Shown: one piece after another, positions 15,761 through 23,763 of the stretch
Position numbering within the stretch: position 1 is the first letter of the stretch
Layout of the letters: the number at the start of each line of letters is the position of its first letter
Assembly (NCBI GenBank): GCA_023269825.1
Contig: JAGDWI010000001.1
Coordinates: forward strand, 306,492 to 370,491
Direction of reading: 5' to 3'
Origin: Desulfurococcaceae archaeon
GTDB lineage: Archaea > Thermoproteota > Thermoprotei_A > Sulfolobales > Desulfurococcaceae
DNA: 64,000 nucleotides
The notes under the pieces: generated by a model
Told to the model about the DNA's origin: nothing
The model's database searches: none
The model's input: the letters and a program-made list of their open reading frames with translations, nothing else
Position numbers and translations under genes: made by a program

Positions 15761-16636
15761 CTACAGGTTCAATAAGTTCTCTTGGTTCCTATATAGGTAC
15801 CTGTACGAAGTGTACACTAAGTACGCTGAAGGCAACATGTATTTATGTAATTCTATTGGACCATATAGAACGAAGTCTCCGCCCATTAGTAATGGAGAAA
15901 TATCAGATGTTATTTCCATAGCATCTACTCCTTCTTTACTGTATTTCTGTTTGAAGTGTTTCTTCATCGAGGAAACAGCGTTGTGTGCTCCTGAACCCAC
16001 TGGAAGACCATATTCGTTTTTAATGTGTATCATGGTTCTCAGCGAAATAGATAAGCTAGGTATATCTATGACAAATGTATCCACTAAGGGTGTATCTATC
16101 CCAATAGATGCTAGCTTTGGCAGCATTTCACTGGCGATTTTCAATCTTTCTTTCACATCTATGATTTTATGCGTGTAAAGTAGTAAGACAGCGTACCTAG
16201 CTCCGCGTTCTCTTAGAAAACTTAGTTCTTCATCACTAGTTTTAGGATTTATGGAGTTAATTATTATTCTATCCATTAACCCGACTTCGCTAGCATAGTT
16301 TACTGCTGCTTCCATTACGTCTCTAGATACTGCATCAACGAGGAAGGGTTTACTGGTTAAATTAGCCACGAAATCCATGTACTTGACAATGGCTTTAGGC
16401 GAATCTGAAGCTACATCGATAAGACCAGGTATCCCCGTTTTATCTGAGAGTTCCTCTTGCGAATTAATTAATGACTCTGCTAGCGATTTATCGAATAAAC
16501 CCTCCTTTGAATCCTGGACTAATTTGTGTCCATGATAGAATATGGTGCCGATCATTACTGGTGGATTTGCAGGGAACCCACCTATTCTTACTCCCTTTAG
16601 CTCCAGTATTTTCGGTTGTTTTTTGAATTTAAACAT
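15761..16636 (-). CDS. mtrH: MtrH-family methyl-H4MPT methyltransferase, stand-alone
   Basis: A 291-residue TIM-barrel methyltransferase homologous to subunit H of the Mtr complex, which moves methyl groups between a corrinoid protein and tetrahydromethanopterin. Recognisable stretches are the N-terminal FKKQPKILELKGVRIGGFP, MIGTIFYHGHKLV, TGIPGLIDV, INSINPKTSDEEL, and GSGAHNAVSSMKKH. No MtrA-G subunit or separate corrinoid protein gene is seen in the window. It is single-gene, with a TATA-like AAAAAATATAAG about 40-50 bases upstream. Stand-alone MtrH relatives elsewhere work with soluble corrinoid proteins in methylotrophy or methionine synthesis; which applies here is unknown. Confidence 0.85.
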   Translation of the reverse strand: MFKFKKQPKILELKGVRIGGFPANPPVMIGTIFYHGHKLVQDSKEGLFDKSLAESLINSQEELSDKTGIPGLIDVASDSPKAIVKYMDFVANLTSKPFLVDAVSRDVMEAAVNYASEVGLMDRIIINSINPKTSDEELSFLRERGARYAVLLLYTHKIIDVKERLKIASEMLPKLASIGIDTPLVDTFVIDIPSLSISLRTMIHIKNEYGLPVGSGAHNAVSSMKKHFKQKYSKEGVDAMEITSDISPLLMGGDFVLYGPIELHKYMLPSAYLVYTSYRYLYRNQENLLNL

Positions 16637-17086
16637 GATTTATCACACTTGGAATTTAACAAGATCTATAACTTATATTTTTTAATTAGTGATTATGTGA
16701 ACATGAAACCATATAATTGTTTCAAGTGTAAAAACTCATGGTTACAATGTTTAAGGAGGTTTCAGTGTATAAGATGTACATTAATATGAAAGTGACTTGT
16801 CAGCCGGTCAAGTGCTTGTAGAGATAGAAGCGATTAAAGATTGCGCTGTGAAATTTCACTTTCGAGATTATAGTATACTGATAAATAAATCCATCGCTAA
16901 GAGGGACAGGTGTATATGAGTAAGGGAAGCTATATCCTGAATGAATTAAAAAGCTAGGTTTTTTAGCGTTATCAAAATTATAAATACATATGATCCACGA
17001 ATAACAAAGAATGGGTTCAATACACTAGTATTCGTAGAAGGAGAATTATTTTATTTAATGTTGAAGATGTTTAATTAATAGTTTTT
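16637..17086. other. 450-base gap upstream of mtrH without a confident gene
   Basis: The left end carries the leftward mtrH promoter (TATA-like around 16672-16683). The rest is low-coding, AT-rich DNA. It contains a tiny Cys-rich reading frame (16703-16789), a 44-codon open stretch without a start (from 16785), and a perfect 12-base palindrome GTGAAATTTCAC at 16848-16859. The pattern is compatible with debris of a small lost gene or insertion element. Confidence 0.5.
16703..16789 (+). pseudogene. Possible 28-residue zinc-finger remnant
   Basis: An ATG-initiated frame encodes 28 residues with C6-x2-C9, C16 and C22-x2-C25, ending RRFQCIRCTLI. The RxFxCxxC spacing is like the zinc ribbon of transposases (TnpB or IS1-type InsA), so it may be a fragment of a decayed element. 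It could equally be a real microprotein or chance. No inverted repeats marking an intact insertion sequence were found. Confidence 0.25.
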
Positions 17087-17842
17087 CTATTTTTCCTTGA
17101 AAGATATTTCTATTTCCATAATTGTCTCTGGGACGCCTTTTAGTGATCTAAGCATGCCTTTTATAGTGTTCTTGATGATGCTTTTAACGAAGGGGTTTAG
17201 CGTTATGGGCTCATTGTTTACTTTCACTTCAACAATTGATGCAACCGGGCACCACTCGGCTTTACCTCTGAGATACGCTGATACAAGGTCTCTGCATGTA
17301 GGATATCCACAGGTTTGACAGTTTAATAGACTTGTCTGATTGAGAATAAAACTTATTAACCGTGTCTCTAGGTAATCCGCGAGCTTTGATTCTTCACCAA
17401 TGGTGAAAACAGGTATTTTTAATGATTTCTCGAGTTTGGAATGTGTTACTACTGCTACTACGTTGCTTGTTTTCGCAGTTAACTCCTCAATCTCCTCCTC
17501 TCCTTTAACAATGAGAACTGCTTCCCCGAGTTTACTCTCCTTAAATCCCTCAACTACTACGATTGGTGTTTTCGCATAGTTTAAAGCGTTCTCGAGTAAG
17601 TCTACGTGTTGATTGACATACACGACAGCTGTACCAGGTGCGGAAGCCACTACAATTTCAGCACCGCTTTCAAAGTACTTCTTAGTATCCTTTTCCTCGA
17701 GATCTACGCCGCTTTTACAGTGTTTTATTACACTAACTCTGTAGCCTCTACTAGTTAAAAGTGATACTATTTTTGAGGCCACTGTGGTTTTTCCTCGTTT
17801 TGACTCTGAGGAAACGAATTTAACTATGTAAGGTGTAGGCAT
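17087..17842 (-). CDS. mobB: MobB-like molybdopterin guanine dinucleotide protein with C-terminal Fe-S domain
   Basis: A 251-residue protein. Residues 1-165 form a MobB-type P-loop GTPase domain (SSESKRGKTTVASKIV; later VVVVEGFKESKLGEA), which helps attach GMP to molybdopterin. From about residue 175 there is C175-x2-C178-x4-C, then a later Cys-Pro (EWCPV), a pattern of four-cysteine Fe-S domains (CQTCGYPTC). The same pairing occurs in methanogens. The likely client is the Mo/W dinucleotide cofactor of the Fwd enzyme encoded about 8 kb away. The ATG directly follows the stop of the ECF T gene, so it seems to be the last gene of the transporter operon. Confidence 0.82.
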   Translation of the reverse strand: MPTPYIVKFVSSESKRGKTTVASKIVSLLTSRGYRVSVIKHCKSGVDLEEKDTKKYFESGAEIVVASAPGTAVVYVNQHVDLLENALNYAKTPIVVVEGFKESKLGEAVLIVKGEEEIEELTAKTSNVVAVVTHSKLEKSLKIPVFTIGEESKLADYLETRLISFILNQTSLLNCQTCGYPTCRDLVSAYLRGKAEWCPVASIVEVKVNNEPITLNPFVKSIIKNTIKGMLRSLKGVPETIMEIEISFKEK

Positions 17843-18556
17843 TTAAATCACTTTCATAAATTTAGCTTGTATTAGCGTTATAAATAGAGCCACTGTGAGT
17901 AGTATGATCGTGTGTCTATATGATCTCTCGAGGTTAATCCTCGTTTTAACTGGAATTCTGAGTTTCCAGTAACAGTACTCCTCTGTTAACCAACTAGCCT
18001 CAATTAAACTAGCTACTGCAGGTGGTATTCTCTTCGTAAAAATCTCTCTCTTCGAGTAACCGACCATTAATGAATCCATAAAGTTTCTTAAACCTTGAGG
18101 AATCATTTTCCACAACATTAGAGGAATAACGGCCACTCTTCTGCCTCGTAGAACATATAGTGCATTGTATAACTCTATGGGTGATATTATGTTGAACGAG
18201 AACACTATTCCCATGGATATACCCATGGTTCTAAGCACTATATCTAGGATTTGTAAGACATGCATTTGATAGAAACCTAGCAGTGAAACCAAGTAAGCTG
18301 ATGCTGCAAGTAATAATCCCGTGAAAGCTGATAAACCGAGGATCGCGACAACCCATTCTAAACCCGGAAACATTAATCCGAGAGGAGTTAGAAATGCTAC
18401 GAGTAGATATGAACTACCAGGGTTTCTTGTAATAAGCAGCGTAATTGATAGAATAAACACGGCTTTTGATAGGAAGTGAGCCCGCCTGAAACCCGTGTCT
18501 TCAGCTAAGAACAATGATTTATATACAACCCCTATAAACCAATCTATTATCCCCAC
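17843..18556 (-). CDS. ECF transporter T component (EcfT-like)
   Basis: A 237-residue membrane protein with several hydrophobic segments and the cytoplasmic coupling region typical of EcfT (LYVLRGRRVAVIPLMLWKMIPQ, with a second arginine-rich stretch SKREIFTKR). EcfT connects the ATPase to the S component. It follows the double ATPase by 16 bases and abuts mobB downstream. Its placement between those genes makes the assignment firm even though T components are poorly conserved. Confidence 0.72.
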   Translation of the reverse strand: MGIIDWFIGVVYKSLFLAEDTGFRRAHFLSKAVFILSITLLITRNPGSSYLLVAFLTPLGLMFPGLEWVVAILGLSAFTGLLLAASAYLVSLLGFYQMHVLQILDIVLRTMGISMGIVFSFNIISPIELYNALYVLRGRRVAVIPLMLWKMIPQGLRNFMDSLMVGYSKREIFTKRIPPAVASLIEASWLTEEYCYWKLRIPVKTRINLERSYRHTIILLTVALFITLIQAKFMKVI

Positions 18557-18572
18557 GAGTACTACACCTTGT

Positions 18573-19865
18573 TTACTCCATCTCGAGATTAATTACGCGG
18601 TCAGATGCTTTGATAACTCTTTCATCGTGAGATGCCAGTATTACTGCTTTATCTTCCTCGACCAATGATTCAAGCACCTCGAGAACAGCTCTCGAATTCT
18701 CATTATCTAATCCACCAGTTGGTTCATCTATGAAGTATGCTTCGTAACCAGCGAGGTATGCTGAAGCAATGGCTAATCTCTTGCGTTCACCACTACTGAG
18801 TTTTGATAATGGTTTATCTAAGATGTGCTTAATATTGAATCTCTCAGCGATATCAATGACTTTGCCCTCGTTTAGCCTTGAGGATAAAAGTAGTTCATCA
18901 CGGGGGATAGGCATAGTGAAGTATAGCAAAGGGTTTTCTGGTATATATATGGTTGAACCAGTTCTCTCAATACTGCCTTTGGATGGTTTTAAAACACCTG
19001 CACCTAGTTTAAGAACAGTGGTTTTGCCTGATCCATTTGGCCCAGTGATACATGTAATTAATCCACGTGTAAATTCCTCCGTGAAGTTTCTCAATATGTA
19101 TCTGCCTCCGGGGTATCTAAACCAGGTGTTTTTAAATCTAACAACAACGCCTTTACTCATTCTTTCTCTCCGTTGATTCACAACGGGTAATGCGAACAAG
19201 TCATCGCGCCATGGTCCATAGTATTTAACGTTGCCATTATCCAAGTACAGTATTGTTGGTTGAATATGCTCCCACTGGTATGGATCATGATCTACTACTA
19301 TTACCCCTATGTCCCTGTTTAATGCGACTTTAATGAAGTGCTTCACGATTTTCCTAGCTTCTTGGTCAAGGTACACTAAGGGTTCATCTAGTACGAGTAA
19401 TTTCACGTTTTTGACGAGTGCTTCGAGCCATAAAACGCGCTGTAATTCCCCTGCACTTAAAGTGTATGTGAGTCTATCAGTGAGTTTTGAGATGCCGAGG
19501 GGCGTGAAGTCTACTTCTGCGCAGTTTACTCCATCTAGTGCTAGTGTGTAACATACCTCTGAGTATACACTGTAACCTGTAACTGAGTACCATGGTTCCT
19601 GAGGTATATAGGTCATGAACTTATAGACTTCATCTGGTTTTAACTCACTGATCTCTCTGCCCTCTAATAGTATAGTGCCTTTGAGAAATCCGCCAGCTGC
19701 TTCAAGAGTTCCCGTAATTGCTCTTATGATTGTTGTCTTACCGCTTCCGGATTTACCCGTTATCACGAGAATATCTCCTTTATTTAAGCTGAATTTGATG
19801 TTTTTGGCTTCAAAGCCACCTGGGTAACCACAACGTTCAATATTAACGTCAATCAGTGTAGGCAC
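18573..19865 (-). CDS. ECF transporter double ATPase
   Basis: A 430-residue protein with two ABC domains. Domain 1 has Walker A TGKSGSGKTT near residue 37, signature LSAGELQRV and Walker B LLVLDEP. Domain 2 has TGPNGSGKTT near residue 282, signature LSSGERKRLA and YFIDEPTGGLD. Each has a Q-loop or equivalent and a terminal switch histidine (VVDHD, ASHDE), so both sites look competent. A GTG start at 19865 lies 24 bases after the S gene. This ATPase is distinct from the partial one at 1-1219. Confidence 0.9.
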   Translation of the reverse strand: MPTLIDVNIERCGYPGGFEAKNIKFSLNKGDILVITGKSGSGKTTIIRAITGTLEAAGGFLKGTILLEGREISELKPDEVYKFMTYIPQEPWYSVTGYSVYSEVCYTLALDGVNCAEVDFTPLGISKLTDRLTYTLSAGELQRVLWLEALVKNVKLLVLDEPLVYLDQEARKIVKHFIKVALNRDIGVIVVDHDPYQWEHIQPTILYLDNGNVKYYGPWRDDLFALPVVNQRRERMSKGVVVRFKNTWFRYPGGRYILRNFTEEFTRGLITCITGPNGSGKTTVLKLGAGVLKPSKGSIERTGSTIYIPENPLLYFTMPIPRDELLLSSRLNEGKVIDIAERFNIKHILDKPLSKLSSGERKRLAIASAYLAGYEAYFIDEPTGGLDNENSRAVLEVLESLVEEDKAVILASHDERVIKASDRVINLEME

Positions 19866-19889
19866 GGAGTTAGCACCGCGTCAACTAGT

Positions 19890-20621
19890 TCATTTAATGA
19901 AACCAGCCTTCCTCAACCAAGCAATTATTGGTGTCGAAATAGAGATCCCAGCTATTACTTGGCCGAAGTTAACTGGTATTTCTGCTATTGCTGCAAGGGG
20001 TTCTCTACCCTGCAGAGGGTTGCTCACATAGTACTCGTACAGGAAATACCCTAGTACCATTAAGAGACCAGCTATCGCGAACGAGCATATTTCACCACTA
20101 CTAATATATTTCTTCAATAAGGCAATTAACGCTAATCCACCAATAAATACCCCAATAGATATCCACACCGTAGTTGAAACCTCTACGTAAGGTTGAGTAA
20201 AAGTGAAGAGTAACCATTGACTAGGCCCCACGTATACTCCTCCAGACCATAACATCGTGGAAACCAATAGAAAAGAAAAAGCGTAAACACTGCTCGTTAA
20301 AACTGCTTTGAAAACACCGTGAATCCCTTTTAGTTTCCTCAATAGTAAACCCGCTGCATATCCCTCAACGAACTTAATGATAAGTGTACCCGGTGCGAAC
20401 ACAGCGTAACCCGTAGATAAATCAGCTAAGGAAGCTCCAATACCTCCCGCTAACCCAGCAACCAGTGGAGTTGAAACTATTGCTGCAGTATATATCATTG
20501 ATTCACCTAAATTAAAGTAACCTCCTGTCACAGGCTGATATACTTGGAGAGCAACTGTTGCAGAGTAAACTAAGACGGTAAATAAAACTATGTCTGTGAC
20601 CCGTGTTCTACGTTCACTCAT
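19890..20621 (-). CDS. ECF transporter S component-like membrane protein
   Basis: A 243-residue polytopic membrane protein with a hydrophobic core, the motif FNLGESMIYTAAIVSTPLVAG near residues 36-56, and the S-component-like GGIGASLADLSTGYAVFAPGT. It is first in an S-ATPase-T-mobB order on the minus strand. ECF S proteins decide the substrate. Linkage to mobB raises the possibility of a cofactor precursor or metal, but nothing in the sequence proves it. Confidence 0.7.
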   Translation of the reverse strand: MSERRTRVTDIVLFTVLVYSATVALQVYQPVTGGYFNLGESMIYTAAIVSTPLVAGLAGGIGASLADLSTGYAVFAPGTLIIKFVEGYAAGLLLRKLKGIHGVFKAVLTSSVYAFSFLLVSTMLWSGGVYVGPSQWLLFTFTQPYVEVSTTVWISIGVFIGGLALIALLKKYISSGEICSFAIAGLLMVLGYFLYEYYVSNPLQGREPLAAIAEIPVNFGQVIAGISISTPIIAWLRKAGFIK

Positions 20622-20691
20622 TTAAGCCTCCCTACTTAAGCTAAGACAATATGGGCTTTTAAGGAATCAAATACTGAGCTATAGGTTAAAA

Positions 20692-21237
20692 CTACTTCTT
20701 GATATAGAGCCAGCAAGCCACGCTGTGTTCAGATTCTACCTCTACTAGTGGTGGTTCCTGTCTTCCGCAGATATCCATAGCGTAAGGGCATCTGGGGTGG
20801 AATCTGCAGACAGGTGGTGGATTAATTGGTGATAGTGGTTCGCCTTTTATCGTGATCTTAGTTTTACTTCTGGCGATCCGTGGATCAGGTATTGGAACAG
20901 CTACCAGTAGGAATTTCGAGTAAGGGTGATATGGGTTTTCGAATACATCGCTGGATGGGCCTATTTCAACTACTTTGCCAAGGTGCATGACGGCCATTCT
21001 CGTGCTCATGTATTTAACTACGCTTATGTCGTGGGATATGAACATATATGTCAAGTTGAATTTTCTTTGAAGTTCTCTTAATAACTCCAGGATCTGAGCT
21101 TGAACTGATACATCGAGCGAAGAAGTTGGTTCATCTAGTACCACGAATTTCGGCTTAGTTATTATCGCTCTTAATATTGCTACTCGCTGTTTCTGACCCC
21201 CTGAAAGTTCATTTGGACACCCGCTTTGTAAGATAAA
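20692..21237 (-). pseudogene. Truncated oligopeptide/dipeptide ABC transporter ATPase (OppD/OppF type)
   Basis: The open frame begins abruptly at ABC signature level (PNELSGGQKQRVA, about 21180-21220). It continues through Walker B VVLDEPTSSLD, the switch histidine (ISHDISVVKY), and the C-terminal oligopeptide/HPY cysteine region (CRFHPRCPYAMDIC). The whole N-terminal half with Walker A is missing and a stop codon (21238-21240) precedes the remnant. No other opp genes are nearby. A deletion relic is the simplest explanation; the fragment cannot bind ATP by itself. Confidence 0.82.
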
Positions 21238-21285
21238 TTAATGTGATGAGTAATTTATACTTTTCAGATTCATTGGGAAGAACAA

Positions 21286-21768
21286 TTATTCTTGAATCGT
21301 TACATGGTCTATTTCTTCTATAGGCAGATATGTGTAGCCGTATTTTTCTATTCTTCTCACTAATCGTTTAGTTGTCTTGGAGACCTCTGGGTTGCTGATC
21401 AACTGACTTACTTCAAACCATTTAGCATCTACAGCGTCTCCTCCTGGTTTTAATTCTCCTCTAATTGTTTCAGGATCGAAGAGCAAGTCTGCTATCAAGT
21501 AATGGTACAGTGTTCTACCCTTCTTATCGTAGACTATATTGTTTAAAATCCATAATACTCCTATTGCTTCAGCATCAAGCCCTGTTTCTTCCCTTAGTTC
21601 TCTCTTAGCTGCTTCCACTAGTTTTTCACCTGGTTCTAAGGCACCGCCTGGAATAGACCATTTGCCTTGTCCAGGCGGATGACCTCTTCTAACGAGTAGT
21701 ATCTTATTGTTTTTAATTAAAACAGCTGCAACAGCCGCTATAGCGTACCTTGGATATGTTCTATTCAA
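21286..21768 (-). CDS. Nudix hydrolase
   Basis: A 160-residue Nudix protein. The Nudix box GGALEPGEKLVEAAKRELREETGL (about residues 41-64, with the REx2EE metal residues) is complete, and the N-terminal strand VAAVLIKNNKILLVRRG is typical of ADP-ribose pyrophosphatase or MutT-like members. These hydrolyse nucleoside diphosphate derivatives. The start is ATG at 21768, and the gene is divergent from the flavin reductase gene. The substrate is not predictable. Confidence 0.88.
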   Translation of the reverse strand: MNRTYPRYAIAAVAAVLIKNNKILLVRRGHPPGQGKWSIPGGALEPGEKLVEAAKRELREETGLDAEAIGVLWILNNIVYDKKGRTLYHYLIADLLFDPETIRGELKPGGDAVDAKWFEVSQLISNPEVSKTTKRLVRRIEKYGYTYLPIEEIDHVTIQE

Positions 21769-21868
21769 TTATGACACCTTTCAGCTAATGAAAAATAAAA
21801 AGGGTATTATCTTATTTAATTTCATTCACGTATGTGAATTAAATTAGCCTCGCTCAAGGTGATCACGG

Positions 21869-22624
21869 TTGAATAATAAACCTAGAGTACTCATAATCGA
21901 GGGATCTCCGAGAAAGTATGGTTCATCTGCGCAGTTGGTTCAAGTAGCATTAAGAGGCATCAAAGAAGCCGGTGGAGAAGCAGAGACTTTATTCCTATAT
22001 GACTACTTAATAAAACCATGTATAGGCTGCGTATCAGAGGACACAAAGTACTGTAGGTTCCCCTGTGTTATTGAAGACGATGACTTCAATAAAATAGCTG
22101 AAAAAATCATTGCATCAGATGGATTAATCATAGCAACACCAGTTTACTGGTATGCACCGAGCGGTATGTTAAAGAATTTCATTGACAGGTTAACATGCCT
22201 GGAGAATATGATATTTCACAAAGGCAGAAGTCTACTTGAAGGCAAAGTAGTTGGATTCATAGCTACGGGTCTAGATAGCGGTGTATTCATGGCTATATCT
22301 TACCTGATGGCCGTGTTGAACAGCATGGGTGCGATTGTTGCACCGTGGAGTATGGCTTACTCGCATCTTGAGGATGTATCTAAAGATGAAGGGGCATTGA
22401 AAGACGCTTACAATGTTGGATACTTGGTAGCTGAAACTGTCAAAGCAATTAAACAATATAACTCTAACATAGGGTATAAACCAGATCTAAACACGAAAGA
22501 GCTCGCGGAAATAATAAAGGAATACCGTGTGGAAACAGCGATCGAGAAGAAGAGGAGACTAAGTGAGTTAAGTAAAATGATTCTCAGAGAAGAGTATTAC
22601 ATAGGCGGTTCCTCAAAGCATTGA
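21869..22624 (+). CDS. NADPH-dependent FMN reductase-like / iron-sulfur flavoprotein family
   Basis: A 251-residue flavodoxin-fold protein. The FMN phosphate-binding loop is seen at EGSPRKYGSSAQLV near residues 10-23, and the second flavin contact at TPVYWYAPSGMLKNFIDR near residues 90-107. A compact cysteine set (CIGC, YC, FPC; residues about 50-68) resembles the [4Fe-4S] site of archaeal iron-sulfur flavoproteins. The C-terminal 60 residues form a charged helix. It probably moves electrons between ferredoxin or NAD(P)H and an unknown acceptor. Its end overlaps the convergent gene by 41 bases. The start is TTG at 21869. Confidence 0.8.
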   Translation: MNNKPRVLIIEGSPRKYGSSAQLVQVALRGIKEAGGEAETLFLYDYLIKPCIGCVSEDTKYCRFPCVIEDDDFNKIAEKIIASDGLIIATPVYWYAPSGMLKNFIDRLTCLENMIFHKGRSLLEGKVVGFIATGLDSGVFMAISYLMAVLNSMGAIVAPWSMAYSHLEDVSKDEGALKDAYNVGYLVAETVKAIKQYNSNIGYKPDLNTKELAEIIKEYRVETAIEKKRRLSELSKMILREEYYIGGSSKH

Positions 22625-23288
22625 ATATATTAGTAGAGCTCCATGGTTCAATTCTTCTCTCAAACTTTATTACCTTAATGTTCTTAAGGCCTCTTTTTTC
22701 GAGTTCTTCACGTAGTTTTTCAGGAGTTATCCACTGATCCGGCCCGAGCATTACTACGTCTGGTTTAATGTCAATTATTGGTTTAATGTAATCATTTTCA
22801 TCTCCTAGAACTGCTTTAGCAACGTATTTCACGCTCTCTATTACCTCAAGTCTTTCTCCCTCGTTTAGAGCCGGCTTTCTCCCCTTGAATTTCTCGAAGT
22901 TTTTATCCCTTGAAACCACTACGTATACTTCTCCAATATTCCAAGCTTCTTTGAGGAGAGCTAAGTGTCCTGGGTGAAGGAATTCGAAGCTACCAGCTAC
23001 AAGTACTCTGGGTCTCTTAATTAATTGACTTAACGGCTTCCACTCTACATCCTTCACAAAGTTCATTAATCTAAGAGAATCTAGTAGTCCTTCTGCATAC
23101 GCTATGCACGCTAAGGCTGTGAAGTATTCTTTTTTCTCATAGTAGTACTTAGAGTCGCAAAGATATGCTCTAGCTAAGTCATATATTCTTCTAGCTGCAT
23201 CATTGAGATCGTCTGATTTAACTTTATCTATGAATGTCTCCACGTTGCGAATATAGGCTTTTACTCTGTCCTCTATATCGGTATACAT
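22584..23288 (-). CDS. DUF357 domain fused to cytidylyltransferase-like nucleotidyltransferase
   Basis: A two-domain protein. The N-terminal 75 residues form a helical DUF357 domain (YEKKEYFTALACIAYAEGLLD). The C-terminal part is a nucleotidyltransferase with the catalytic HxGH motif in GSFEFLHPGHLALL and a GPDQW region. The latter resembles archaeal RibL FAD synthetase and glycerol-3-phosphate cytidylyltransferase. ATG at 23288 is preferred over an upstream TTG at 23303 because GAGGAGTG lies seven bases before it and overlaps the TTG. It overlaps the convergent flavoprotein gene by 41 bases. FAD synthesis is possible but unproven. Confidence 0.78.
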   Translation of the reverse strand: MYTDIEDRVKAYIRNVETFIDKVKSDDLNDAARRIYDLARAYLCDSKYYYEKKEYFTALACIAYAEGLLDSLRLMNFVKDVEWKPLSQLIKRPRVLVAGSFEFLHPGHLALLKEAWNIGEVYVVVSRDKNFEKFKGRKPALNEGERLEVIESVKYVAKAVLGDENDYIKPIIDIKPDVVMLGPDQWITPEKLREELEKRGLKNIKVIKFERRIEPWSSTNIFNALRNRLCNTLL

Positions 23289-23391
23289 GTAATCACTCCT
23301 CAATACCTTATAAAATAAAATCTATTCTTAAATTAGGGGATGAAGCTGATCTTGATAAATTTATAAATCCCGCTGCTGAAATAAACGTTTG

Positions 23392-23763
23392 ATGATAAAG
23401 GCGTATCACTCTATGTTCGCTTATGGGGAAAAATATAGGGAACCATTGTTCACGGTTATAGTGCTCGGCGAACCAAATAAAGACACTGTGAGTAAACTAC
23501 ATTACATTTTGAGGACTCGTGGCTTAAACGGTCTTAGAGTATACGTTGTGAAGGATTCTTCGTCATCTAGATTCCTAGAGTCGCTTAGGGACTTTATTTT
23601 CAGTAATCACACCTACACATTAGAGGTATTTACTGCTGAATATGAGCAATTGAGAGAAATCTATGAGAAAGAAGGAGATAGAATAGTTTCAATTCTAGTC
23701 TCAGATAGTAACTTGGTGCAATACGTACCCAGTATACTGAGAAATAAACTGGAGGCGTTGTAG
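23392..23763 (+). CDS. Small protein of unknown function, upstream of radical SAM gene
   Basis: A 124-residue alpha/beta protein I do not recognise. It starts at ATG 23392, 29 bases after a TATA box (AAATTTATAAAT, about 23356-23367), so the message looks leaderless. It has no cysteine and no obvious motif. The order of strands and helices (FTVIVLGEP, LRVYVVKD, IVSILVSD) suggests a single small Rossmann-like domain. It ends directly before the ATG of the radical SAM gene, so the two are surely co-transcribed and may act together. Confidence 0.6.
   Translation: MIKAYHSMFAYGEKYREPLFTVIVLGEPNKDTVSKLHYILRTRGLNGLRVYVVKDSSSSRFLESLRDFIFSNHTYTLEVFTAEYEQLREIYEKEGDRIVSILVSDSNLVQYVPSILRNKLEAL

Noticed and set aside
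17021-17040. Shared string ACTAGTATTCGT(A/G)GAA here and near 57735
   Set aside because: A match of about 15 bases once in 64 kb is within chance for AT-rich DNA, and flanks do not align.
21239-21285. Box C-like TGTGATGA near 21240 suggesting a C/D box RNA
   Set aside because: No matching D box at proper distance and no clear D'/C' pair.
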